This document shows, piece by piece, positions 12,507-24,606 of a DNA stretch of 64,000 bases; positions within the stretch are counted from its first letter, which is position 1, and each line of letters begins with the position of its first letter. Position numbers and translations under genes: made by a program. The stretch covers positions 37,294,811-37,358,810 of the forward strand of contig NC_045128.1 of NCBI RefSeq assembly GCF_007655135.1, in the 5' to 3' direction. Origin of the DNA: Punica granatum. Lineage: Eukaryota > Streptophyta > Magnoliopsida > Myrtales > Lythraceae. The notes below the pieces were generated by a model that did not search any database, was not told the origin of the DNA, and was given only the letters and a program-made list of their open reading frames with translations.

Positions 12507-15500
12507 TTAACTCGAAGAAGGAGTATCTGGCTGGTTTTCAGGCATACCAGCTTGAAAAGCCGGAAGTTCGGCATACGCCTCATGCAACTTGGTTAAAAGA
12601 GGATACTCAGACTACACGGAAATTAAAGATCGAGAATCAGTTAGCAAATTCATCTAACGAAATAACAAGCCTATTCAGGTACTGATAATGATACTCCGAG
12701 CACCAGAAGACGAGAAATAACACATGCATCAAATAAGTATGAAAAATCACTTGTTATTGCAGTCCAGTGAATGATCTCAAGTTTCAAGAGCCCAAAAATT
12801 CGAGGACAACTTGAGTCATCCCCCAGCAATATAACTGGCTGTTCAACCTCACATAGCCAAAGGTTAGAAGCAACCTAAGCAGTGAACTGATTCTTTTGCT
12901 ATTCAAACATGTGCAAATGATATGTAAATGTGCCTATAAGGTGGAAAAGGTACAGAGGATTTACTTCAGCTTTCAACTTCGAAGAACACAAACACAAATA
13001 CGGGTGGAAAAGGTGGAAAAGGTACAGAGGATTTACTTCAGCTTTCAACTTCGAAGAACACAAACACAAATACGGGTACATACTTCACCAATCAATAATA
13101 TTAGCTTAGCTCAATTATTTCAGCAGGCGGTGAAGTTTTCAGCTGGTGGAATACCATATTAAGGTTGAACCTTTTAAATGCAGCATGAATCTGAGGTGCC
13201 AGAAAAAGATCAGCCTGCAGAAAAGGTAGCAAGTCACCTTTGTCAGATCACCTAATTCTTCTACAACTCAATTAAATTTTCATACATGTTAAACAAATAA
13301 CATGCTTGAGCTCCATTTGACCGATATGCATATGTGTTGATAGCATAAACTAATTCATCAATGTATACTGATTTAGTTCGCTCTATCAGCTTCCTGACAA
13401 TTCTAGAAAAAACCAAGTTGCTTCCCAAGGGATCATTAATTTTGCCTAACGAAACACAAAAACAAAAGAGAGGGGAACTAAAAAACTCGAAGCACAATAG
13501 AGGGAGGAGGAAAAAGATCCTCTAATATGCCATGTTTTGCCAGTATCCTTCCAGGAAATTTCAGGTCATAGATACCCAGAATGACTATATGAAAAAGTAC
13601 AGGCAATGGAAAAGGAAAAGTGAAGCAATCGAACCAGGTAAACTTCATCCCCAGTGGCATATTTTCCAGCATAGTCCTTCAATAGCTTCTCAAGTGCTGT
13701 AGCCATGTAAGACTATGAAGTTAACCCATACATCGAAAGAATTAGACCCAATGACGCGTCAAAGAATTAAGCTGAAGTGCGTCAAAAACTTTTGAGAGGA
13801 TGACATGTTGATCATTCACTGATAACGGTAAGTTCCTGAAGAAGGCTTAGAGATGAGATATAATGAAAAGTAGATGCACATGCAGCAGTGTCTGAGCAGG
13901 GATTTTCCAGTACTAATTATCATATCAGGTGGACAGCTTTCCAAAAGAAAGACTGTGATTTCTCACTAATAGAATTTATACGTATGCATTGGAAATAAGT
14001 GAATATTTCACTAGCAAATGAATTTCAGTTTAGTCATCGACTTTCAACATCAACCCTGATATACCTTATGTAACTTTCAAACAGCGCTCAGATGGAAGCC
14101 ATACAGGTAAGATTCCATAGTAGACTGACAATTCTAATCTCCATCAATCTTTGCAATTCGCTTCTGAATTTGTAATCTCTCCTTCAGATCTGCCTGAATT
14201 TTGACTCAAGCACAGGTTTTTTTTTCCCTTTTTTAACAACTTAGTGCATGCTACAAGTAACAGTGTTACCTTCTTCTTTCAAAGGGATTGTCTAAAGTAT
14301 ACCATAAGAATTCTCCTTGACCGAGAGAAATAAGGAACCAAGATTATGGCAAAAGAAACATCAATAAAGAGAGGTAAATGGGAACAGTAACCCTAGCATA
14401 CCTGAAAAACCTTTGCCAATATGACGCTTTGGCCATTCATGCATCTCATCCTGACCAACTTTCTCTCCAATATATTTCTGTCAAACAGGAAGAGAAAATG
14501 AAGAGATTTTCTACCTTTTATGGACTAGAACTATACATGAAGCACTTATCTTTTGGGGTATTTACCAGAATACCAAGATTCTGAAGAGGCTGTATGCTTG
14601 AAGAAACAATATTTGCAGCCTGTAAAACAGTTGAAACGGAATTAACACATATTCAAGGAGGAGCAGTGCACCCATATACGTTGAAAGTAGTGCGAGAAGG
14701 TTGAGCTTTAAAAGAGATCATGGACCTCAAGAGCACTGTCATTGACCTACTCACAGCATAATATAACTGGAGACTGCTGTTTGTCTCTTATGATAAGTGA
14801 AAGAGGAGCAGGTTAGTCAACATGTAGCAACATTATCAGGCCATCGCGGGGCCAGTCACGCCAATACTTTTGCAGAGCTTTATTTATAATTACATTATTG
14901 GCCTGAGGAATCTCCAAATTTGCGGTCATTAATACAGACACTTTCTCTGACAAAGCACTAGCACATAGAGATTAACAGCTGAAACAAGAAGCTATAATGG
15001 CTACACATGGTTGGAGTAGTTTTCTATGCATGATCAGCACAGGGAAATTGTTTTGGCAAGAGAAAGAAAGACGAGAAAACTGCATATTATGGTCCCACCT
15101 AACTTGTCATTTGGAGGACAGACCTCTGCTTACACGTGCGAAAACATCATCAAGAATAAAGCAAGTAAAGCTATCCACTGACTAGCTTTTCAATATAACA
15201 GAAGAATCTTTCATGCGTTTTGGAGCATAGAGAGCTTTAAAGTTCATATATTTCTCGTATCACAAGATCTCTCATTCCAATTCGAGAAACCGATAGAAAA
15301 GTAAACATGACGATATTATCAGCCTGGAATGCATCAACTCGCACCTACTTTCATCATTTAGAATGTGAATACAATTAGACAGCTAAGGACATCTCACAAA
15401 ACGAAGAAAATGAAATTGCACCTGGTAGTTAATGGCCCTTTTCTGAAGATCACTTGGCAACAGTGGCTTTTGAGGGTATTTCTCTTCCAGATACTGCACA

Positions 15501-16157
15501 GAAGAAGAAAAGGAGGGGTCATATGCTGCTGTATCTGGGACTAAGAGCCGCAAAAATCGACAGAAGTTTCAAAGCTGTCAATGACTCGCCATAATGATGG
15601 CAAAGGAGTCCGAGATGACTATGTCCCCATCCAAGAGAACCGGCACATACCCCAGGGGGTTAAGCTTCGTGAACTCTACATCGAAAAACATGAAAAAGGC
15701 GACATCTCATCACTTGCTAGTCACAAACATCATTTCATCGAGCGGCATACGTTCACCGAAATAGCGAGATGAAGAATAAATTACCGGGACTGAATTGCTC
15801 TCCTTTGAGCAAGTTCACGGCTATGTACTCGTACTTGAGACCTTCAACATCCAACATTCACACCCATAAGCTAAGATGAGAATCTCTAATTCAAGGCTTA
15901 TACAATATACAGCACACGAATTGCTGACGGAACAGAGCAAAGCAGCACATAGGAATAGCAGAGGACCTTTCAAGTTGAGGGCGATGCGGACGCGGCAGGA
16001 GCACGAGCTCCTGAAGTAGGAGTAGAGCTTCAGCTTCGTCTTCTCCGCCCCCTCGCCACTCATCGCCTGGAAATCGCGCGTGTGAGGTATTTGTCTGCGA
16101 ATACATATGTAGAAATCTATGGAGGACTGAGCTGAAAAGGGACGTAGTACGCACCAT
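12507..16157 (-). CDS. GSTZ1: Zeta-class glutathione transferase / maleylacetoacetate isomerase, copy 1
   Basis: Coding exons: 16155-16157 (ATG alone), 15967-16066, 15785-15841, 15590-15675, 15422-15493, 14566-14619, 14402-14477, 13635-13696, 13155-13214, 12507-12611; 675 nt, 224 aa. Zeta GSTs are cytosolic and use glutathione to isomerise maleylacetoacetate to fumarylacetoacetate in tyrosine breakdown; they also act on haloacids. The N-terminal thioredoxin-like domain holds the catalytic motif SSCSCRVR (residues 21-28), followed by NPLGYVPVL and DSFAIIMYLEEKYP. The helical C-terminal domain has [27 protein letters not shown] and the tail [12 protein letters not shown]. Length matches the family (about 220 aa). 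Two starts are possible: the mini-exon ATG spliced onto GCGATGAGT, giving MAMSGEG, or the in-exon ATG at 16063. Oddity: the donor after DSFAIIM is GC (ATG|GCGAGT), whereas copy 2 has GT. Confidence 0.88.
12940..13075. repeat. 72-bp tandem duplication in GSTZ copy 1, last intron
   Basis: The segment beginning GGTGGAAAAGGTACAGAGGA at 12940 is repeated from 13012, giving about 1.9 copies of a 72-bp unit with near identity. The paralogous intron of copy 2 (near 18997-19070) has one copy, so this duplication arose in the left unit after the segmental duplication, or was lost from the right one. Confidence 0.85.
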
Positions 16158-17098
16158 TGATAGAAGAGGAGGATGCTACTCGGAGCTCTGCAGCTTCCAA
16201 CTGCTCACAGTCTCGTCGTTGCTTTCTGAAGAATCGCCGAGGATGACAAAGAGACGATATATGTATGTCTCGAGAGTAAACGATCAATTTATGTCTCGAA
16301 ATATTCGTTCCTAATCACATCAGTTTTATCCAAGATTACATTAATTTAATCTTTATTCACATCAATTTAATTTTTGATACATCAATTTGGTTCAAAATCA
16401 CATCAAATTAATCATTGATCACATCAGTTTAGCCTCCAATATCAATTTAAACTATCCACTTGGCCACGTCAATTCAATTCTTACTTAATCATATTATTTT
16501 GGTCATTATTAATATCAATTCTTTACGCCAAAAGTTCCTTATTTTCTCCCTCCTTTTTGCTACTCTTGTTTTCGAGCCGACTTTGGAGCATTCGTTCTCA
16601 TTGCTTGGTCCTCCGATTCTCGTGTTCTCGATGACTATAGAAAGCTTATACATAGTAGTACTACGTAAGATCAAGTTTCGAGCCAAAAAGTAAAGAAACA
16701 AGTTAGAAAAATGTGGTTAAAATTTAATTTTCGCTCATAATGTAAAAACTTTGGATAGCGATGTCTCTCAAATCGTGTAACGAAATTACGAGCCGTCAAG
16801 TACTATGGCTTCCTTACATTATGAGAAATTTGTCTATATAATTTTGTCGGATCAATATTGACTATATAGGAATTTGTTCCTGTATTTTAGAGAGAGAAAA
16901 CTTTATGGGTAATCAACAACAAATTCAATTATTGAAAATATCGCGTATTGTCCAACGAATTATGATTTTTTTTCTTTTGCATTTATAAGACTTGGATCCG
17001 AATAATTAATTAATTAATTGATTAATATATTGGTTTGTGCTCTGAAATTGGGCTCCGCAAATGCCCGACAGCCCAATCATTTTTTGATGAGTAAAAAA
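16158..17098. other. GSTZ copy 1 upstream region plus ~690 bp absent from the right unit
   Basis: The first ~140 bp should hold the GSTZ leader and promoter and match the region upstream of copy 2. From about 16300 to 16997 the sequence has no counterpart in the right unit. It contains repeated short words of the CACATCAATTTA type near 16310-16450 and no supportable gene. From 16998 similarity to the right unit resumes (22227 onward). Confidence 0.6.
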
Positions 17099-17103
17099 CA
17101 TGA

Positions 17104-17340
17104 CACGGGCACAGCCGCAGAGCAGAGGACAGCAGGGCGAGTTTGCGTCGAACAGGAAGAAAGCAGGGCGCCTTTTAAATCTTCTGCTGTTATATCAACC
17201 GCCGGTGGCGCGGGACCGGAACGGAAGGGAACCGAGTCGTTCCCTCCATCCCTTTGGTGGGGTGCATGGGCCTGAACTGCGGGTTTATGGGTTTCTTTTT
17301 CCCATATTTCTGCATTGATATTTTTCCCTTCCCTTCCCTT
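17104..17340 (-). pseudogene. Orphaned copy of the MAA3 5' leader/promoter
   Basis: The sequence is closely similar to 11031-11290, the region immediately upstream of the MAA3 start codon, but stops before the ATG. The breakpoint is therefore within about 30 bp of the start codon. It could retain promoter activity directed leftward, but the sequence to its left is GSTZ copy 1 upstream DNA, not a MAA3 reading frame. Confidence 0.75.
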
Positions 17341-18355
17341 TTTTATATTTATTATTAATTTCTTTTCACTTTACATAATATATATCGTGGGCATTGAATT
17401 TCATTCAGATAAATAATTTTGCCTTTTGTAGTTTCCTGACAACTAGTAACTAGACCGAAAGAGGCACTTCCGAGTTCCCGTTGGCTCAGGATGAACAATT
17501 TAATGTTTGATTTCCTGACCAGATTTTGCGTAGATAATATATATATCATCAACACTCTTGTGCAGAAATAATGATGCGAGCCGTATAGATTTCAGAACCA
17601 AGGAAGAGCATCATAATCATATATAAGCACATACACATATACATACACGTACATGCCCCGCAATGTTTCCACTGTACAAACTGTTCGTCTGGGATTTTTG
17701 CTTTCATCGACCATATACAATACTACTAAATGACACTCTTTGCTTATTTATTTATTCTTCATCGACATCATACAACAATAGAAAACCCAACCATGATCAT
17801 GGTTGCTTCATCGCCTTGGCTCTTCTCGAAAGCTTGCATTCCTCAGCACTTCCCTTCAGTAGCATTGGCAGGCATTCCCATCTGAATGGAGACTTACCAA
17901 TCAGTACACTAAGACAGTTTATTCTTTCCGATGGAAGTAATAAGGAATGTCAATTCAATAACAGAGGAAGCACAGGATGTAGATGGAGGAAAGTCTGCGG
18001 TGAGCCCTCCCTTATATATGTTATATAAGGGGTTAGCTTCCATTAACTGTCCTGCCAGAAAGTACAAGCAGCCAAACGGCCAATTGTTTGAACGTTAAGA
18101 AACTGTTTAGGCAATGCTAAATGGAAACCTCGTATATTAATGATTATATACGCATGGCGATGCTGATGCAGTCGTTCAAAACACATAGATGAACAAAAAC
18201 ATGAGCCACGATCTTACTCTAAAAAAGATATTTACATATATGTACCAAACATTGAGCTGGCCTTTCTTAGAGCTTTTGGGTTGGGTTCAATATCACTACT
18301 AAAGATGTTATGCTAGAAATTGCCATCTTGCGCATACCTGCCCTTTCGTTTTTGC

Positions 18356-21300
18356 TTAACTCGAGGAAGGAGTATCTGGCTGGTTTTCAGGCATAGCAGC
18401 TTGAAAATTCGGAAGTTCGGCATACGCCTCATGCAACTTGGTTAAAAGAGGATACTCAGACTACACGGAAATTAAAGATCGAGAATCAGTTGGCAAATTC
18501 ATCTAACAAAATAACATGCCTATTCAGGTACTGATAATGATACTCCAAGCACCAGAAGACGAGAAATAATACATGCAGGGGCGGAGCCAATGTATAGCTA
18601 GGGGGGGGCAATTGCCCCCCTTGAACTTTGAATTTTTTTAAATTTTGCCCCAAAACTAAGTGTTTTTCTATGTAAAATTAGTATTTTGCCCCCCCTCGAT
18701 GAAAATCCTGGCTCGGCCCCTGAATACATGCATCAAATAAGTGTGAAAAATCACTTGTTATTTCAGTCCAGTGAATGAGCTCAAGTTTCAAGAGCCCAAA
18801 AATTTGAGGACAACTCGAGTCATCCCCCAGCAATATAACTGGCTGTTCAACCTCACATAGCCAAAGGTTAGGCGCTCTGTAATTGAAAACAGACTAAAGA
18901 AACTTTTGTTCAGTTAATGTTGAAAGCAACCTAAGCAGTGAGCTGATTCTTTTACTATTCAAACATGTGCAAATGATATGTAATTGTGTCTATAAGGTGG
19001 AAAAGGTACAGAGGATTTACTTCAGGTTTCAAATTCGAAGAACACAAACAGCAAATATATGTACATACTTCACCAACCAACAATATTAGGTTAGCTCAAT
19101 TATTTCAGCAGGTAGTGAAGTTTTCAGCTGGTGGAATACCATATTAAGGTTGAACCTTTTAATTGCAGTATGAATCTGAGGTGCCACAAAAAGATCAGCC
19201 TGCAGAAAAGGTAGCAAGTCACCTTTGTCAGATCACCTAAACTCAATTAAATTTTCATACAAGTCAAAAAGTTTATGATAGCATAAACTGATTCATCAAT
19301 GTATACTGATTTAGTTCGCTCTATCAGCTTCCTGACAATTCTAGAAAAAACCAAGTTGCTTCCCAAGGGATCATTAATTTTGCCTAATGAAACACAGAAA
19401 CAAAAGAGAGGTGAACTAAAAAAACTCGAAGCACAATAGAGGGAGGAGGAAAAAGATCCTCTAATATGCCATGTTTTGCAAGTATCCTTCAAGGAAATTT
19501 CAGGTCATAGATATCCAGAATGACTATATGAAAAAGTACAGGCAATGGAAAAGGAAAAGTGAAGCAATCGAACCAGGTAAACTTCATCCCCAGTGGCATA
19601 TTTTCCAGCATAGTCCTTCAATAGCTTCTCAAGTGCTGTAGCCATGTAAGACTATGAAGTTAACCCATACATTGAAAGAATTAGACCAAATGATGCGTCA
19701 AAGAATTAAGCTGAAGTGCGTCAAAAACTTTTGAGAGGATGACATGTTGATCATTCACTGATCATGGTAAGTTCCTGAAGAAGGCTTAGAGATGAGATAT
19801 AATGAAAAGTAGATGCACATGCAGCAGTGTCAGAGCAGGGATTTTCTTGTACTAATTATCATATCAGGTGGACAGCTTTCCAAAAGAAAGACTCTTATTT
19901 CTCACTAATAGAATTTATATGTATGCATTGGAAATAAGTGAATATTTCACTAGCAAATGAATTTCAGTTTAGTCATCGACTTTCAACATCAACCCCGATA
20001 TACTTTATGTAACTCTCAAACAGCGCTCAAATGGAAGCCATATAGGTAAAGATTCCATAGTAGACTGACAATTCTAATCTCCATCAACCTTTGAAATATG
20101 CTTCTGAATTTGTAATCTCTACTTCAGATCTGCCTGAATTTTGACTCAAGCACAGGTTTCTTTTTCCCTTTTTTAACTAGTGCATGCTATAAGTAACAAT
20201 GTTACCTTCTTCTTTCAAAGGTACAGTCTAAAGTATACCATAAGAATTCTCCTTGACTGAGAGAAAAAATGATCCAAGATTATGGAAAAAGAAACAGCAA
20301 TAAAGAGAGGTAAATGGGAACAGTAACCCTAGCATACCTGAAAAACCTTTGCCAATGTGACGCTTTGGCCATTCATGCATCTCATCCTGACCAACTTTCT
20401 CTCCAATATATTTCTGTCATACAGGAAGAGAAAATGAAGAGATTTTCTACCTTTTATGGACTAGAACTATACATGAAGCGCTTATCTTTTGGGGCATTTA
20501 CCAGAATACCAAGATTTTGGTGAGGCTGTATGCTTGAAGAAACAATATTTGCAGCCTGTAAAACAGTTGAAACGGAATTAACACATATTCAAGGAGAAGC
20601 AGTGCACCCAAATACGTTGAAAGTAGTGCGAGAAGGTTGAGCTTTAAAAGAGATCATGGACCTCAAGAGCACTGTCATTGACCTACTCACAGCACAATAT
20701 AACTGGAGACTGCTGTTTGTCTCTTATGATAAGTGATAGAGGAGCAAGTTAGTCAACATGTAGCAACATTATCAGGCCAATACTTTTGCAGAGCTTTATT
20801 TATACTTACATTATTGGCCTGAGGAATCTCCAAATTTGCAGTCATTAATGCAGACACTTTCTCTAACAAAATACTAGCACATAGAGATTAACAGCTGAAA
20901 CAAGAAGCTATAACGGCTACACATGTTTGGAGTAGTTTTCTATGCATGATCAGCACAGGGAAATTGTTTTGGCAAGAGGAAGGAAGACAAGAGAAAACTG
21001 CATATTATGGTCCCACCTAACTTGTCATTTGGAGGACAGACCTCTGCTTACACATGCGAAAACATCATCAAGAATAAAGCAAGTAAAGCTATCCACTGAC
21101 TATAGCTTTTCAATATAACAGAAGAATCTTTCATGCGTTTTGGAGCATAGAGAGCTTTAAAGTTCATATATTTCTCCTTTCACAAGATCTCTCATTCCAA
21201 TTCGAGAAACCAATAGAAAAGCAAACATGACGATATTATCAGCCTGGAATGCATCAACTCGCACCTACTTCCATCATTTAGAATGTGAATACAATTAGAC

Positions 21301-22078
21301 AGCTAAGGACATCTCACAAAACGAAGAAAATGAAATTGCACCTGGTAGTTAACGGCCCTTTTCTGAAGATCACTTGGCAACAGTGGCATTTGAGGGTATT
21401 TCTCTTCCAGATACTGTCCCGGAAGAAGAAAAGGAGGGGTCATATGCTGCTGTATATGGGACTAAGAGCTGCAGAAATCGACAGAAGTTTCAAAGCTGTC
21501 AATGACTCACCATAATGATGGCAAAGGAGTCCGAGATGACTATGTCCCCATCCACCAGAACCGGCACATACCCCAGGGGGTTAAGCTTCGTGAAATCTAC
21601 ACCGAAAAACATGAAAAGGGCGACATATCATCACTTGCCAGTCATGAACTTCATTTCATTGAGCGGCATACGTTCACCGAAATGGCAAGATGAAGAATAA
21701 ATTACCGGGACTGAATTGCTCTCCTTTGAGCAAGTTCACGGCTATGTACTCGTACTTGAGACCTTCAACATCCAACACTCACACCCATAAGCTAAGATGA
21801 GAATCTCTCATTCAAGGCTTATCCAATATACAGCACACGAATTGCTGACGGAACAGAGCAAAGCAGCACATAGGAATAGCAGAGGACCTTTCAAGTTGAG
21901 GATGATGCGGACGCGGCAGGAGCACGAACTCCCGAAGTTGGAGTAGAGCTTCAGCTTCGTCTTCTCCGCCCCCTCGCCGCTCACCGCCTAGAAATCGCGC
22001 GTGTGAGGTATTTGTATGCGAATACATATGTAGAAATCTACGGAGGACTGAGCTGAAAAGGGACGTAGTACGTACCAT
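18356..22078 (-). CDS. GSTZ: Zeta-class glutathione transferase, copy 2, altered next to the active site
   Basis: Exons: 22076-22078 (ATG alone), 21888-21987, 21706-21762, 21511-21596, 21342-21413, 20502-20555, 20338-20413, 19574-19635, 19140-19199, 18356-18460. All exon lengths equal those of copy 1, giving 675 nt and 224 aa with no internal stop. The in-exon ATG of copy 1 is GTG here, and the codon upstream of the GCG is TAG. The only supportable start is therefore the ATG mini-exon, whose donor is ATG|GTACGT and which joins a TAG acceptor to read MAVSGEG. Near the catalytic motif, [15 protein letters not shown] of copy 1 is [15 protein letters not shown], changing residues 18, 20 and 30; Ser-Ser-Cys itself is kept. 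The rest of both domains is conserved. Function as a maleylacetoacetate isomerase is expected from family, but activity may be changed. A recently silenced copy is also possible. Confidence 0.8.
18576..18722. mobile_element. Non-autonomous hAT-type MITE (147 bp) with 8-bp target duplication
   Basis: Terminal inverted repeats CAGGGGCGGAGCCA and TGGCTCGGCCCCTG bound 147 bp without coding capacity. The element is flanked on both sides by AATACATG (18568-18575 and 18723-18730). The paralogous intron of GSTZ copy 1 (near 12720) is the empty site, with a single similar 8-mer (AACACATG). An 8-bp duplication and this terminal sequence are typical of the hAT superfamily. It lies in the last intron of GSTZ copy 2. 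Confidence 0.93.
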
Positions 22079-22312
22079 TGATAGAAGAGGAGGATGCTAC
22101 TCGGAGCTCTGCAGCTTCCAACTGCTCACAGTCTTGTCGTTGCTTTCCGATGAATCGTCGAGGATGACGAGAGAGACGACATATATATATGTATCGAGAG
22201 TAAACGATCAATTTCGTCTACGAATAATTATTAATATATTGATTTGTGCTCTGAAATTGGGCCCAACAAGTGCCCGGCGGCCCAATCATTTTTTGATGAC
22301 TAAAAAAAAGGG

Positions 22313-24606
22313 GGATTTATTTGGTCATTTTATTATTACAAAATGACAAAATATATCGCTTTCCGTCCGGTATTGTTAGGTAACATTCTCTTTAAAAATT
22401 TCTAATTCGAATTTCTAAAAATAATCTTTCAATTAGTGGTCGATTATCAATTTACATTCGTTATTAATACATAGATAGACCTTATGATTTTACATTTTCT
22501 CAAGTTTTCATTTCCTGAATATCTATGTAATCTTCTCGAATAACGAAATCGACATGCTACAAGCTCTCATTTTATTATATTCCTAATTTATGTTAAATCA
22601 ATATTACTTAAAATTTATAGATAAAAAAGCTCCGATTAATGCGCGGGTAAGCGGACTAGTTATAAGGTATGTTCATGTTATTAAAAAAAAATCAGTTCCA
22701 TTCCTAATTATTTTATTATTATTATTATTATTGTTATTATTACTATTTTCATTAAAAAATAAGTACCATTTCCTTTTCTTTTTATATATAATGTATATAT
22801 AATTTTTTTTCCCCAAGAACTTCGCCTAATTGGTTTAAAACATCTCTTGCTTAATTCATAGTGATGGGACCAACCGATGACCTATGTGCGGTAATTAACA
22901 GCTTGTTTGATTTCAAAGTAGGATTTTAAAATCCTACTTTAACTTAATTTTATCCATAACAAAATAAAATAACTTATACAAAGTCAAATGGTGGCTCATT
23001 TATACTACTCTTTTTCCACAGCAAAACAAAACAATTCATACAATGTCAAATGGTGGATCCCATTTATACCACTCTTTTTCAAAATTAAAATCTGATTTTA
23101 AATCCTACTTTGAAGCTAAACGCAGCATAAAAGACAAAAAAGATAAATTTAAAGGGAAAAAAAAAGAAATTAAAAAAGAAAAAGCAAAACAGAGAACAAA
23201 GATGTTTATCAATCGTGAAATGGACCGATATCTGAGCCAATATCGGAGCATCAGAACTGGACTGGAATCGCAAGACCAGTAGTTTGGGCTTCGGCCCTTA
23301 ATTTGCTGACATGGAGACGGAGCATAGTGGGCCTGCTAAGCCCATGTCTATCCTCGCTTAAAACCTTCTGTTTTTTTTAACTAAAATTCAAATTCAAATC
23401 ATTGCTTAAAATAATTTTTTTTCGGTGATTTATGTATAATTTAATTTTTCATTGTTATGCCAGCAAAAATTATTAAGGGCACCTTCGAAGAGTATTTTTT
23501 TTCAGAAAGAATTATGTCCATTAAAATTTCATGGCACTCCTTCGACCTCAATAGTCGCGTTTTCTGCAGAAAATCCTCGGAGAACCACGAGCTTGTGGGT
23601 CCTGAGCTTGTAAATGATACGTGAGTGAGTCTCGTGGGTATTGAGAGTCGTATCAGCTCAAGATTTTGGATTGGATATAATCAAATAAAAAATTTGTACA
23701 AACTATAATCACTAAAATTAGTAGTTTTAAAATTCTTTTATAAAAGAATCTACAGCAAGCTAAGGAGGAAGGAGTGTCCACTGTCCAGCTCTAAGCTGTC
23801 CCATGGAGAAGACAAGAGAGCCATTCGATGATTGGTGAAGGAGATGATAAAGGCAAAGAAAACGAGTGGACCTAATTTCCTGACCACTTCTCCTTTGTAA
23901 AATCTGCAGTCACCTCCACTGCGTGGATTGATGAACTCCACCAGTCTATGCGAAGATGTTCTTAATTTCTTTTAACTCGCGCCGAGCCGTCTTCTCCGCG
24001 TAATAAGTAGGCATACAATACGGAATAGCTCATTCTGCAGCATGTTCCGGTGCAGTCGGGTGCAACCGATGTTGCGGACAAGGACCGTCTGTTTACGGAA
24101 TAAAACTGTAACTTCCGCTCGTATATCGAACGCTCTGGACATCCATGATTTATGGAATCATTAGACGAATCTAATGACCGTACGGCTCAAGTCTTCGTGG
24201 TCACACCTGCTGGAACCCACCTACCAAACGTCGTACATGCTCTCCTGTGCCCTGTTTGTCTCTCTCCCGAAGAGAAATCATCTCCTTCCACATAATTCTG
24301 TGAATCCTGCCGATCCAACGCATACCACTCAGTGCCCAAGCCGTGTCTGATCATTCCTTAGGAGATATCGTCGATCGAGCTACCTGTGGCCCAAGTACCC
24401 CGTGCCTTCGTTTTCGTTCGCGCACTTATTTGCATAGTAACAAGATACTTGATTGACACATTTCCCGGGTCTCAATCCCGATCGCGCCAGTCAGGTCCCA
24501 CGTATTGTTCGGTTCTTCCCGATCATTCTCTGCATAGGGAAGAGGTACGGGGCTTCCCTCAATCATGTGGGAGGTTCCGGGCCAGCCTGATCCCTGTCCC
24601 GACTTC
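22313..24606. other. Intergenic region between the GSTZ duplication and the FRO array
   Basis: No gene is supported. An ATT trinucleotide run lies near 22712-22745 and a MITE-like element at 22911-23122. From about 23284 the sequence is homologous to the region upstream of FRO-B (from about 29519), for example the word GAGAGCCAT followed by GATGATAAAGGCAAAG near 23815-23860 against 29650-29690. It therefore belongs to the duplicated FRO-A/FRO-B upstream flank. Confidence 0.6.
22911..23122. mobile_element. MITE-like element with terminal inverted repeats
   Basis: The left end GATTTCAAAGTAGGATTTTA is the approximate inverse of the right end AAATCCTACTTTGAAGCTAA. The interior contains the ACAAAATAACTTATACAAAG-type sequence also found at 37609-37830, so at least two related copies are in the window. 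There is no coding capacity. Confidence 0.65.

Larger units (their letters stand above)
11031..17098. repeat. Left unit of a tandem segmental duplication (MAA3 leader + GSTZ)
   Basis: From just upstream of the MAA3 start codon to about 17098, this block aligns nearly throughout with 17104-22312. Both units begin with the same stretch (GGCACAGCCGCAGAGCAGAG at 11036 and 17109) and end with a matching stretch (TTTGTGCTCTGAAATTGGGC at 17034 and 22242). The left unit carries about 690 extra bp at about 16300-16997 and a roughly 265-bp MITE-like insertion at 11437-11705. Both units contain a full GSTZ gene on the - strand. Extent and homology are read directly; which unit is ancestral is inferred only from MAA3 being attached to the left one. 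Confidence 0.9.
17104..22312. repeat. Right unit of the tandem segmental duplication (MAA3 leader relic + GSTZ)
   Basis: This is the counterpart of 11031-17098. It begins with a copy of the MAA3 5' leader and upstream region (17104 to about 17340, including the GAACCGAGTCG and CCTTTGGTGG words). That copy lacks the MAA3 coding start, so it is an orphan promoter fragment lying 3' of GSTZ copy 2. It continues through a complete GSTZ gene. It differs from the left unit by an hAT MITE (18576-18722), an extra ~45 bp near 18885 and loss of the ~690-bp block upstream. Confidence 0.9.

Noticed and set aside
15891..16157. 88-codon unspliced - strand frame starting at the GSTZ mini-exon ATG (also at 21812-22078)
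   Set aside because: Reads through the first intron in a different frame and does not resemble any protein; the spliced reading gives the zeta GST N-terminus.
21888..21987. GSTZ copy 2 as a pseudogene because the ATG is GTG
   Set aside because: All exon lengths, frames and splice sites are kept, and an upstream ATG mini-exon restores the start; kept as probable gene with lower confidence.
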